Shown here one piece after another: positions 49,205 to 57,254 of a DNA stretch of 64,000 nucleotides. Source of the stretch: Treponema sp. (GTDB lineage Bacteria > Spirochaetota > Spirochaetia > Treponematales > Treponemataceae); contig JAKSLX010000002.1 of NCBI GenBank assembly GCA_024400915.1, forward strand, positions 124,001 to 188,000, in the 5' to 3' direction. Below the pieces are notes generated by a model. That model had not been told where the DNA came from and did no database searches. It saw only the letters and a list, made by a program, of their open reading frames with translations. A program made the position numbers and the translations under genes. Position 1 is the first letter of the stretch; each line of letters begins with the position of its first letter.

Positions 49205-50080
49205 TTACTCTGTGTATGCAGTATAGTTTTTGATCCAGTTCAAAACTGGAACTGACCAGTGTCCGAAAAGCTCACTTTCAGAAAGCAGTTCATGATAGAA
49301 CTTCTGAATGTGGGCTTTTATTTTTTCCTTGTTTTCTTCAGTAACATCTTCAGCTTTTGCAAAAAGATCTTTGATGAGTTCTTCTGCAATTTCTACAGTC
49401 ATGATGTCAGGAGCGATTTTTGTCACCATGTACAATGCGGCAGGTATGCAGTTTACGCTGTGCTGCTTCATGTATAAAACTGATTCTGCGATTTCCACAC
49501 CGTGTGAATATATTTCTTCATTGAAGTTTTTTCGTTCGTCTTCCGTAAAATCTTCCCTTGCAAGAAGCATTCTGTAGAAAGAAATTGTAAGGACAATTAC
49601 CGCTATGTGAAGGCTTGGTACGCAGCAGTAGTGAGGGTCAGCCTTCTGAATGTTTCTTACGGCTTTTGTTTTTGGAGATGGTCTTCTTGTTGTTGTAAGA
49701 TTCTTTGAATAAACCTTGTAAGCTTCGTTGTATGCAAGTGAAATTCTCCTGAACCATTCGGCACACAATTTTAACCCTTTCATGTGTCCGAATTTTTTGA
49801 ACATCATGGAAAGAGGGCGAATCCAGTAATTGATGAAATCAAGGTATATTCCTGCGTAGTCTTCCCTGAAAGGAACCGTTGTGTCCAGCTCATGGTCTAC
49901 GCTTGTTATCTCAATTCTTCTTAGGTGAATTTTCTGAAGGTACTGAAGGAGAAAAAATTTCCAGATGACAGTTCCAAGGTAGGGCAACAAAAAGAAAAGT
50001 CCTCTGATGCCCAGAATAACATTTGCGTAAGCCCTCATGACGCTGAAAGATGTGAGTTTCCTGTCACCGTAATTTTTCAT
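49205..50080 (-). CDS. Membrane protein with PAP2-like phosphatase motifs
   Basis: A 291-residue protein with hydrophobic segments near ~15-45 and after the central motif. It shows the first two PAP2 motifs: K-x6-RP (KNLTTTRRP) and PSxH (VPSLHIA), in the expected order ~25 residues apart. The third region (SVLYMKQHSVNC) keeps the His but has Cys where an Asp is expected and no SR pair. The layout resembles the PAP2_3/inositolphosphotransferase branch. Activity on lipid phosphates is therefore uncertain. The ATG overlaps the metH stop (ATGA), so it is translated with metH, which is an unexpected partner. The start at 50080 replaces a longer open frame inside metH. Confidence 0.65.
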   Translation of the reverse strand: MKNYGDRKLTSFSVMRAYANVILGIRGLFFLLPYLGTVIWKFFLLQYLQKIHLRRIEITSVDHELDTTVPFREDYAGIYLDFINYWIRPLSMMFKKFGHMKGLKLCAEWFRRISLAYNEAYKVYSKNLTTTRRPSPKTKAVRNIQKADPHYCCVPSLHIAVIVLTISFYRMLLAREDFTEDERKNFNEEIYSHGVEIAESVLYMKQHSVNCIPAALYMVTKIAPDIMTVEIAEELIKDLFAKAEDVTEENKEKIKAHIQKFYHELLSESELFGHWSVPVLNWIKNYTAYTE

Positions 50081-52698
50081 TTTCCAAATACTTCCTTGGC
50101 GACTGCGACTGTCTGCATGGCATCCTTTGAATAATAGTCTGCCCCGATTTTTTCCGCATAGTCTTCTGTAAGGACTGCACCGCCAACAACAATTTTGCAT
50201 TCTTTTCCTTTTTCTGCAAGTGCTGACCTTAGCTGTCGAATTGTTTCTTCCATGTTTGCAACGGTTGTTGTCATTAGGGCACTTAATCCTACAAGCTTGA
50301 TGTCCTTTTCAAGGACTGTCTTTACAACTTCTTCTGCAGGAACATTTTTCCCAAGGTCGATTACATCGTATCCGTAATTTTCAAGCATCGCCTTAACGAT
50401 GTTTTTGCCGATGTCGTGGATGTCTCCGAAGACCGTTGCGATTACAACAGTTCCCTTGCTTTCCTGCACATTGCCAGATTTTTCAAGATTCTCCTTTATC
50501 TTTGCAAAGGAATTGCTTACTGTCTCCGCACTTAGCAAAAGCTGTGGAAGAAATTTTCTTCCTTTTTCAAAATCCTTTCCTACGTTATCCAATGCAGGAA
50601 CGATGCAGTTGTCGATTATTTCCACAGGCTTCTTTGTTTCAAGGAGCCTGTCGGTTGCATCCCCAGCCTGATCCTTAAAACCCTTTTCAATTATCTTTAT
50701 GAGAATGTCCTCATCCTTGTCAGCGAAAGTCTGTTTTTCTTTTACTTCAGTTTTTTTTGCTTCTGAATCCCCTGCTTTTACAGGGGATTGCCTGGGGGTA
50801 ACGTTCTGTGCCGTGCTTCCAGGTGTATTCACGCTGATTGAGATGGTTCCGTCTGCAATGGCGTCAAGGATGATTTTTTCCTTTGCCTTAGCTGTTGTCG
50901 GATCAACTGTTCCTGTGTAGGTTTCAATGTATTCAAGGCAGTTTTCGTCGTAGCCAGCAAGACTTCTGTAAGCCCTGTAGCTGTCCATCATAGGTGCACT
51001 GGCAGGATTTATGATTGCTGCGCTTAGACCTGCATCAAGGGCAAGTTCAAAAAATCTGCTGTTGATGATGTCGCGGCGTGGAAGTCCAAAGGAAATGTTT
51101 GATACTCCAAGTACGAACTGAATACCTTGTGCCCCATATTTTTCCTTAAGGATGCGGATTGCCTTTACAGTTTCCAATGCGGCTTTCTGTTCGCTGCTGA
51201 CTGTAAGGGTAAGGGTGTCGATGAATATGTCTCGGACAGGGATTCCGTATTTTGCAGCTTCCGCAATGATTTTTTCTGCTACTTTTACACGGCCTTCTGC
51301 TGTAGGTGCTATTCCGTCTTCGTCAATACAAAGGGCAACAAGGGCACCTCCGTAATGCTTTATTAAAGGCAGAACCTTGCCCATGACTTCTTTTTTACCG
51401 TTTACGCTGTTTACAAGGGCCTTTCCGTTGTAGTAGCGGAGGGCATGTTCAAGAACCTTGTCTTCGCTTGAATCAAGCTGGAGTGGAGTATTGAAGGCTG
51501 CCTGGATTGTCTTTACGGCTAAGGTCATCATCTCGCTTTCGTCGATTCCAGGGAGCCCTGTGTTAACATCAAGAATGTGGGCACCGCCATTGATCTGGCT
51601 TTCGGCTTCACCAAGGATGAAGTTCATGTCCTTGTTCTGAAGAGCTTCCTTGCATTTCTTTTTTCCAGTTGGATTGATTCTTTCACCGATGATTCTTGGA
51701 CCGGCGCTTCCGCCAACCTGAAGTGCAAGATTGTATGAACAGATATAGGTATTGTTTTCGTTTTCTTTTGTAGTCTGTGCAATCTTAAGATTGCCTGCCT
51801 TGATTTTATCTGCAACAGCCTTGATGTGTCCTGGTGTGGTTCCGCAGCAACCACCCAAAAGTGTGATGCCCTTGGCAAAGTTTTTAAGCTGGCTTTTTGA
51901 AAATTCTTCAGGCTCAACCTTGAAAACATCCTTGCCGTTTACCACTACAGGAAGTCCTGCGTTAGGCTGTGCAAGAACGGGAAGATGGGCGTATGAACAG
52001 AACTGCTCTGCAAGTTTTTCATCTTCATCAAGACTTCCGCCGCAGTTGAATCCGATGACATCAACATGAAGGGATTCAAGGTATGTAACGCAGGTGAGGA
52101 CATCTGCACCTGTAAGGGTTCTAAGGTTTGACTGGAAAGTCATTGTAGAAACTACAGGAAGCTTTGTGTTTTCCTGGACTGCAAGGATGGCAGCCTTTAC
52201 CTCATAAAGGTCGCTCATGGTTTCGATGATGGCAACATCTGCGCCTGCTTTTTCTGCAGTAACTGCACAGAGCTTGTAAGCTTCGTAGGCTTCGTCAAAA
52301 GTCAGTGTTCCCATTGGTTCAAGAAGTTTGCCTATCTGTCCGCTGTCCCATGAACAGAAATGGGTTCCCTTTGTTTCCGGGTGTGCAGTTTCAAATTCTG
52401 CAATCACTTCTTTCTGGAGTTTGATTGCTTCGTTTATGTATTGCTCTGCAGAAAATTTTCCGCCTTCAACCTTTATAGGATTTGCACCGAAGGAATTTGC
52501 CGTGATTACATTTGCTCCGGCTTCAAGGTACTGGCGGTGTATGTCCTTTATGATTTCTGGATGATAGAAGTTCAGGTCTTCAGGAATCGTGTATCCGACA
52601 ACGCCTGTCTTCTGAATCATGGTTCCCATTCCGCCGTCAAAAAATACAGGGGTGCGGTTTGAAATTGAATCTGCTAAAAATTTTCTGAAGTCTGCCAT
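50077..52698 (-). CDS. metH: Cobalamin-dependent methionine synthase lacking the AdoMet activation domain
   Basis: Transfers methyl from methyl-THF to homocysteine. Domain order in 873 residues: homocysteine-binding barrel (~1-300; zinc Cys219 and Cys284-Cys285), pterin-binding barrel (~320-590; RIIGERINPTGKKK, DVNTGLPGIDE), then an unusually long Ser/Lys/Glu linker, the cobalamin cap (~655-735) and the B12-binding Rossmann domain with DIHDIGKNI, His761. The ~330-residue C-terminal activation domain of E. coli MetH is absent, so cob(II)alamin reactivation needs another protein, not seen here. It starts 3 nt after the metF stop and overlaps the PAP2-like gene. Confidence 0.94.
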   Translation of the reverse strand: MADFRKFLADSISNRTPVFFDGGMGTMIQKTGVVGYTIPEDLNFYHPEIIKDIHRQYLEAGANVITANSFGANPIKVEGGKFSAEQYINEAIKLQKEVIAEFETAHPETKGTHFCSWDSGQIGKLLEPMGTLTFDEAYEAYKLCAVTAEKAGADVAIIETMSDLYEVKAAILAVQENTKLPVVSTMTFQSNLRTLTGADVLTCVTYLESLHVDVIGFNCGGSLDEDEKLAEQFCSYAHLPVLAQPNAGLPVVVNGKDVFKVEPEEFSKSQLKNFAKGITLLGGCCGTTPGHIKAVADKIKAGNLKIAQTTKENENNTYICSYNLALQVGGSAGPRIIGERINPTGKKKCKEALQNKDMNFILGEAESQINGGAHILDVNTGLPGIDESEMMTLAVKTIQAAFNTPLQLDSSEDKVLEHALRYYNGKALVNSVNGKKEVMGKVLPLIKHYGGALVALCIDEDGIAPTAEGRVKVAEKIIAEAAKYGIPVRDIFIDTLTLTVSSEQKAALETVKAIRILKEKYGAQGIQFVLGVSNISFGLPRRDIINSRFFELALDAGLSAAIINPASAPMMDSYRAYRSLAGYDENCLEYIETYTGTVDPTTAKAKEKIILDAIADGTISISVNTPGSTAQNVTPRQSPVKAGDSEAKKTEVKEKQTFADKDEDILIKIIEKGFKDQAGDATDRLLETKKPVEIIDNCIVPALDNVGKDFEKGRKFLPQLLLSAETVSNSFAKIKENLEKSGNVQESKGTVVIATVFGDIHDIGKNIVKAMLENYGYDVIDLGKNVPAEEVVKTVLEKDIKLVGLSALMTTTVANMEETIRQLRSALAEKGKECKIVVGGAVLTEDYAEKIGADYYSKDAMQTVAVAKEVFGK

Positions 52699-52701
52699 GT
52701 T

Positions 52702-53580
52702 TTACTCGTTTACTGCCTTGATGATTTCGTTGACGTTAGCGATGATGTCTTTTGTAACATCAGGTTTGTTCATGCTGTAGATGTGGATTCCGCGAATGCC
52801 GTTGGAAATAAGATCGATGATCTGGTCTGTTGCGTATGCAATTCCAGCCTGCCTCATTGCCGCAGGATTGTTTTCAAAGCGGTCACAGATTGCAAGTAGT
52901 TTTTCTGGAACATAGGCTGAACTGAGCTTTACCATTCTTGCAACCTGGTTTGAATTTGTTATCGGCATGATTCCTGCAAGAACTGGAAGATGTATTCCCT
53001 TTGACTGAAGGCGGTACAGATAGCTGTAGAGCATGTTGTTGTCAAAGAACATCTGTGTTGTAAGGAAGTCTACTCCTGCATCAACCTTGTGCTTAAGGTT
53101 TTCAATGTCGTCGATTCTGTTGGCGCTTTCAGGATGACATTCAGGATAGCAGGCTCCACCAACGCATAGTCCTGCATCCTTTAAAATCGGAACAAGGTCG
53201 GAAGCGTGGTCAAGACCATCTGCAGTTGCCTTTTCTCCTTCAAAATCCTGTGGATAGTCACCGCGGAGGGCAAGGACATTTTCAATTCCTGCGGCTTTCA
53301 TTTCTGCAATGGTAGATCTGATTGTTTCTTTTGTATTGCCGACACAGGTAAGATGTGCAAGGGCAGGTGTTCCCATCTTTATTATCTGCTGGGCAATTTC
53401 TACTGTGTTTACTTTTGTAGTTCCGCCTGCACCGTAAGTGATGCTCATAAAATCAGGCTGAAGGGCGCTCAACTCCTTTGCACAGGAAATTACGTTTTCA
53501 AAATTTGCCTGCTTTTTTGGAGGAAAAATTTCAAATGAGAACAAAACCTTTTTACTGTCAAGAATGTTTCTGATTGTCAT
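52702..53580 (-). CDS. metF: 5,10-methylenetetrahydrofolate reductase
   Basis: FAD enzyme that reduces methylene-THF to methyl-THF, the methyl donor of the next gene metH. The 292-residue barrel has FEIFPPKKQANFEN (catalytic Glu), FMSITYGAGGTTKVNT, HLTCVGNT, NVLALRGDYP and FLTTQMFFDN. Length is typical. It is the first gene of metF-metH-PAP2-like. It has no Shine-Dalgarno sequence; a TATAAA box lies 9 nt upstream of the ATG, so the leader would be only a few nucleotides. No SAM riboswitch is visible in the short upstream gap. Confidence 0.95.
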   Translation of the reverse strand: MTIRNILDSKKVLFSFEIFPPKKQANFENVISCAKELSALQPDFMSITYGAGGTTKVNTVEIAQQIIKMGTPALAHLTCVGNTKETIRSTIAEMKAAGIENVLALRGDYPQDFEGEKATADGLDHASDLVPILKDAGLCVGGACYPECHPESANRIDDIENLKHKVDAGVDFLTTQMFFDNNMLYSYLYRLQSKGIHLPVLAGIMPITNSNQVARMVKLSSAYVPEKLLAICDRFENNPAAMRQAGIAYATDQIIDLISNGIRGIHIYSMNKPDVTKDIIANVNEIIKAVNE

Positions 53581-53589
53581 GGCAATGAT

Positions 53590-53616
53590 TTTATAGGAAA
53601 ATCATTTTATATCCAA
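53590..53616 (-). promoter_or_regulatory. Probable promoter of metF, very short leader
   Basis: On the minus strand TTGGAT (53616-53611), 15-bp spacer, TATAAA (53595-53590), 9 nt to the ATG at 53580. The short spacer lowers confidence. Confidence 0.45.
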
Positions 53617-53657
53617 TAACAATATAAATATAGTTTGATATAGTTTCTATCTATAAC

Positions 53658-55094
53658 TTACTGAACCAGATATTCGTCCAGTTTACGCATCCTTGCATCG
53701 TCGATTTTGACCAGAAGGTTCTTTTCCTGGGTTGGAAGCACAAGTCCCTTAGGCCCGTTTTTTGCACGGCGAAGATGCTTTACCTGGGTGTAGTAAAGGT
53801 CGGCCTGTCCGTTTTTGCGTGCCTTGGAATGATAGACGGCAAGATTCCCCGCATATAGAAGAATATCCAAAGGAACAGTCTTGTCCTTCTTTCCCTTGAT
53901 GAAAACATATCCGCCTGCATAGTCTCTGGTGTGCATCCACATGTCCTGACCTTTTACAAAATGGCGCAAAAGCTCATCGTTTTCCGTTGCTGTCCTTCCG
54001 ACGATTACAGTCCATCCTTCAATTTCGTAATGAAGTCCAGGGTGTGTTTTTTCTGTCTGCTGTTTAGGCTTCGTGTCATGGCGGAGCATCTGTTCTATTT
54101 TCAGGACATTCTTCTGCGTAACCATTTCATGGTATTCTCTGTCCAGTTCCGCAATCGCTTTTTTTGAAAGTTCAATGTCATGTTCCAGAGCTTCAAGCCC
54201 ACTGGCAGCTTTTTTGTATTGCTCGTAATAGACGGCTGCATTTTCCTGAACTGATTTTTTGGGATCGATCCTGATGTGAACTTCTTTTCCAGTGTCGTAA
54301 TCAACGCAGGTGAGGGTGCTTCCTTCTGCCTGTGATCCAAAAGAAAGGATAAGGTCACCTGTGTGCTTCAGGCTTCCAGAATTCTCAAAGTCCTTTTTCT
54401 TCTGCTCGAGTTTTTCAAGGGCAGCTTCCATTTTGCTGTGGCGCACGTTGTACCATTTTTCTGCCTGTTCAAGAAGACTTTCGCGGGAAAGGACCCTTGC
54501 ATGTTCGGAATAGTAAAGGTCGATTTTCTGATTGAAGGTAAAGGACTTCTGTTCGTCGGTAAATTCAATGTCAGAAAAATCGCGGACTGGAAATCTTTCA
54601 AGGGAAGCGGCCTTTTCTTCTTCTGTAATAGTCTTGTCTTCCGGAATGAAAGTTCCGCCTGTTACTTCTCCTTTTTTAGGACGGCGGAACATGCAGTCAA
54701 GGATAGTTCCGTTTTCATCTGTAACGATAACATTTGCGGCGTTGGACCAAAGACGGATGTATATGAAAAGCTTTTCCTTCCATGTGGAAACATCCATCCT
54801 TACTATGCGGTCGAGTCCCAGTTGAACTATGGAATTTATCCTCATTCCCTGAACGCGGGATTTCAGGAACTGATTGAAACGCAATGGTTTTTCATTCTTT
54901 GGTGGCTTGTATTTTGTAAGGTTGATTCTTGTAGCCTGTGGGGAAGTGCAGATCAAAATGTTTTCAAGGGTTCCTTTGTTGATTGCACGGAAACAAAGAG
55001 TATCAAAACCAGGCTGTATGATTTCCTGGATGAATGAACCTTCAAGATCCAATTCCGAAAGTATTGCGTTGATTTCGTTGCAGTTTAATGACAT
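53658..55094 (-). CDS. rqcH: RqcH / NFACT-family ribosome quality-control protein
   Basis: Binds stalled 50S-peptidyl-tRNA complexes and directs C-terminal alanine tailing of the nascent chain. The 478-residue layout is NFACT-N (~1-190, residues such as RMDVSTWKEKL), a helix-hairpin and coiled-coil middle (~190-350) and the NFACT-R domain (~355-470: GRTATENDELLRHFV, DMWMHTRDYAGGYVFI, then a Lys/Arg-rich RRAKNGPKG). It is somewhat shorter than the ~570-residue Firmicutes form. No Shine-Dalgarno sequence; a TGC-extended TAATAT ends 6 nt before the ATG. Monocistronic. Confidence 0.88.
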   Translation of the reverse strand: MSLNCNEINAILSELDLEGSFIQEIIQPGFDTLCFRAINKGTLENILICTSPQATRINLTKYKPPKNEKPLRFNQFLKSRVQGMRINSIVQLGLDRIVRMDVSTWKEKLFIYIRLWSNAANVIVTDENGTILDCMFRRPKKGEVTGGTFIPEDKTITEEEKAASLERFPVRDFSDIEFTDEQKSFTFNQKIDLYYSEHARVLSRESLLEQAEKWYNVRHSKMEAALEKLEQKKKDFENSGSLKHTGDLILSFGSQAEGSTLTCVDYDTGKEVHIRIDPKKSVQENAAVYYEQYKKAASGLEALEHDIELSKKAIAELDREYHEMVTQKNVLKIEQMLRHDTKPKQQTEKTHPGLHYEIEGWTVIVGRTATENDELLRHFVKGQDMWMHTRDYAGGYVFIKGKKDKTVPLDILLYAGNLAVYHSKARKNGQADLYYTQVKHLRRAKNGPKGLVLPTQEKNLLVKIDDARMRKLDEYLVQ

Positions 55095-55100
55095 GGCTAT

Positions 55101-55109
55101 ATATTAGCA
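55101..55109 (-). promoter_or_regulatory. Extended -10 promoter of rqcH, predicts leaderless mRNA
   Basis: On the minus strand TGCTAATAT (55109-55101), then exactly 6 nt to the ATG at 55094. Weak -35 region, as at 8227 and 10517. Confidence 0.58.
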
Positions 55110-55174
55110 CATCAGGGATAAAAGCAAAATGATTTTAAACTAACAATTTAAACTCAAATGAGTTGTTTGAAATT

Positions 55175-55244
55175 AAAATGAAACAAGTTTCATTTTTTTT
55201 ATTGACAGATGGAAAATTGGATTTATAATGAATCTAGTTTCATT
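55175..55244 (+). promoter_or_regulatory. Promoter flanked by two operator-like palindromes (acyltransferase/TetR operon)
   Basis: TTGACA (55202-55207), 16-bp spacer, TATAAT (55224-55229). Palindrome O1 AAAATGAAAC-AA-GTTTCATTTT (55175-55196) lies just upstream of the -35. O2 AATGAATCTAGTTTCATT (55227-55244, near-palindromic, same GTTTCATT half-site) overlaps the -10 and start. The TetR-type protein encoded in the operon is the likely ligand. Confidence 0.75.
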
Positions 55245-55271
55245 TTTATTTAATCAAAACAGGAGGAAATA

Positions 55272-56495
55272 ATGATAATTTCAATTGTTACCTATGCATT
55301 GCTCATAGGTTTGATTCTTGCAGGGGGAAAATTTGCAGGAATAAAGGGGGTTAACAAGGATTTTGTCAGCCTGAACAAGACGAAGGCTTTGAGGGGCTTG
55401 GCTGCACTTGGTGTCATACTTCACCATGTTTCTCAGCAGAGTGCTTTCAGGGAAACAAAGACACTTTCATTTTTTGCTGACATTGGCATTTATTTTGTTG
55501 CCATTTTCTTTTTCTGCTCCGGTTATGGCCTTGTAAAAAGCTATCTTACAAAAAAGGATTATCTGGATGGATTCATAAGAAATAGGATCGTAAGGACCCT
55601 TGCTGTTCCGTTCTGGGTAAACTCAATTCTTTACGCTTTATTTTTCTTCTTTGTAATCGGTGCGGAATATCCATTGTCAAAATGGATCTGTGGAATTACA
55701 GGTATTACCTTGATAAATGAATATGCCTGGTTTCCGATCGTACTTTCGATTCTATATCTTGCATTCTATGTTGTTTACAGAAACTGCAGGTCTTTTGCAA
55801 AAGGGAATGCAATCATTGCTCTTGTAATAGTTCTTCTTGCTTCATTCTTCTGGCTTGGCGGACATTTTGCATGGTGGAACGGACCTTCAAACTGGTATCT
55901 TGATGATGCGCTCTGGGAACAGAAAAAGTGGTGGATGGATCTGAAGCTTCTCTGGTTCTCTGGCGAATGGTGGGTCAACACCTGTGTTGCTTTCCTTATG
56001 GGAATCCTATTTGGCCAGAATGAAGAAAAAGTCGTACTCTGGCTCAAGAAGTTCTATTGGGCAAAACTACTGTCTGCCTTGGTGGTTTTTGCAGGATGCC
56101 TATGGCTTCAGTCTTACGGAATGAATCACTTTGGCTACTGGAGTGAACTGTCTGGAAACGGACCTGGAATCGGCGAAAAGGCAATTACATGGATTATGCA
56201 GCAGCCTTCGATCATCATGTTCATAGTGGTTCTCTTCATGTTCATGATGAAGTTCAATACCGAAAATCCAGTTACACGTTTCTTTGGAAACTTTTCCCTT
56301 GAAACATACCTTATGAACTATATGGCAGTGCTTTTATTCTGGCCATTGATTTACAATGGAAGAAGTGAAGAAGTTATTTCTGGTTGTGGAAACTTGAACC
56401 TTGTTCTGTTTGAAATTGGTGTTGTTTTCGGTTCCGTGCTCTTAGGCCTTGTATACAGGCTGATTTGTAAACAGGCAAAAAAACTGATAAAATAA
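55272..56495 (+). CDS. Acyltransferase-3 family membrane protein, copy 1
   Basis: A 407-residue integral membrane protein with ~10 helices. The acyltransferase-3 signature RGLAALGVILHHVSQ (catalytic-type His-His) lies near residue 45, followed by FFFCSGYGLVKSYLTK and RNRIVRTLAVPFWV. Late in the protein come NPVTRFFGNFSLETYLMNY. The family O-acylates sugars or peptidoglycan-related substrates across the membrane (OatA, NolX-like). No SGNH domain follows, so acyl transfer would be completed elsewhere or in the membrane. AGGAGG precedes the ATG. The paralogue at 57255 shares the same layout; a TetR regulator lies between. Confidence 0.87.
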   Translation: MIISIVTYALLIGLILAGGKFAGIKGVNKDFVSLNKTKALRGLAALGVILHHVSQQSAFRETKTLSFFADIGIYFVAIFFFCSGYGLVKSYLTKKDYLDGFIRNRIVRTLAVPFWVNSILYALFFFFVIGAEYPLSKWICGITGITLINEYAWFPIVLSILYLAFYVVYRNCRSFAKGNAIIALVIVLLASFFWLGGHFAWWNGPSNWYLDDALWEQKKWWMDLKLLWFSGEWWVNTCVAFLMGILFGQNEEKVVLWLKKFYWAKLLSALVVFAGCLWLQSYGMNHFGYWSELSGNGPGIGEKAITWIMQQPSIIMFIVVLFMFMMKFNTENPVTRFFGNFSLETYLMNYMAVLLFWPLIYNGRSEEVISGCGNLNLVLFEIGVVFGSVLLGLVYRLICKQAKKLIK

Positions 56496-56504
56496 ATCAG
56501 TTGT

Positions 56505-57242
56505 ATGCCAAAAGTAACCCAAGAATATATTGAACAGAAAAAAAAACTCATTGTGGAGGCCGCTGCAAAAGTCTGTGATAAAAAGGCTGTCTGCAGCGTA
56601 ACCATGCAGGATGTCATTGATGAAGCTGGTCTGAGTCAGGGAGGTATATACCGATTCTACCAGAATGTCGATGACATCCTTATTGATGTTTTAAAGTGGG
56701 TTTCAACCTTTACAATTGTAGATAAAGATAAAATCATAAAAGAGTTTTCCGAAAGGCTTTCTGCAGCCAGAAATTCATCCGCCAATGCCGCTGAAAAAGT
56801 CGAAGCCAGGCGAAGGTGCATTCATGAAATATTGGATGAAGTCTGTTCATTGTTTGCCATGGTTCTTGAAAAATTCCAGCATCCTTTCTTTGCCATTCAT
56901 TTTGGTTTTTCAGACATGGTTTTAAATTTCCCGGAAAGGGCAAAGTATATTTTTTCACAGGTAGAAAGTCCTTTTTCATTGAAAAATGAATGTAAGTTCC
57001 TTGCAAAAGAATTGGAAAAGGAAATCAGTGACGGTGTCATTGCACCAAAAATTTCAGTAGATGAATTCATGGCATTTTTAAGAACAAGTTTCATGGGAAT
57101 AAACCAGGTGACTTTGGTAGACGAGCGATATGTAAAAAACATAAAGGGACAGAAAACATATTCTGCTGAAATATCAACACGGTTCAAAATCGTGCGGAAA
57201 TCCTGCTGCTACCTTCTTGGCCTTGAAGAATATGAAAAATAG
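56505..57242 (+). CDS. TetR-family transcriptional regulator
   Basis: A 245-residue regulator. The N-terminal helix-turn-helix (~12-58: VEAAAKVCDKKAVCSVTMQDVIDEAGLSQGGIYRFYQNVDDIL) is typical; the C-terminal ligand domain (~70-240) is divergent and longer than average. It lies 9 nt after the first acyltransferase gene without a clear Shine-Dalgarno sequence and 12 nt before the second. The palindromes at the operon promoter make autorepression likely, with a membrane-lipid or acyl compound as inducer being a guess. Confidence 0.87.
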   Translation: MPKVTQEYIEQKKKLIVEAAAKVCDKKAVCSVTMQDVIDEAGLSQGGIYRFYQNVDDILIDVLKWVSTFTIVDKDKIIKEFSERLSAARNSSANAAEKVEARRRCIHEILDEVCSLFAMVLEKFQHPFFAIHFGFSDMVLNFPERAKYIFSQVESPFSLKNECKFLAKELEKEISDGVIAPKISVDEFMAFLRTSFMGINQVTLVDERYVKNIKGQKTYSAEISTRFKIVRKSCCYLLGLEEYEK

Positions 57243-57254
57243 GGAAGTGGAAAA

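Noticed and set aside
53581..53657. SAM riboswitch or T-box upstream of metF
   Set aside because: The gap is only 77 nt, no matching stem pattern, and the likely transcript has almost no leader.
54363..55037. 224-codon open frame antisense to rqcH
   Set aside because: Fully inside a clear rqcH gene; Cys/Phe-rich product and no start signal.
56505..57242. TetR-type protein as the tryptophan repressor
   Set aside because: It sits in an unrelated operon whose own promoter has different palindromes (ATGAAAC/GTTTCAT).
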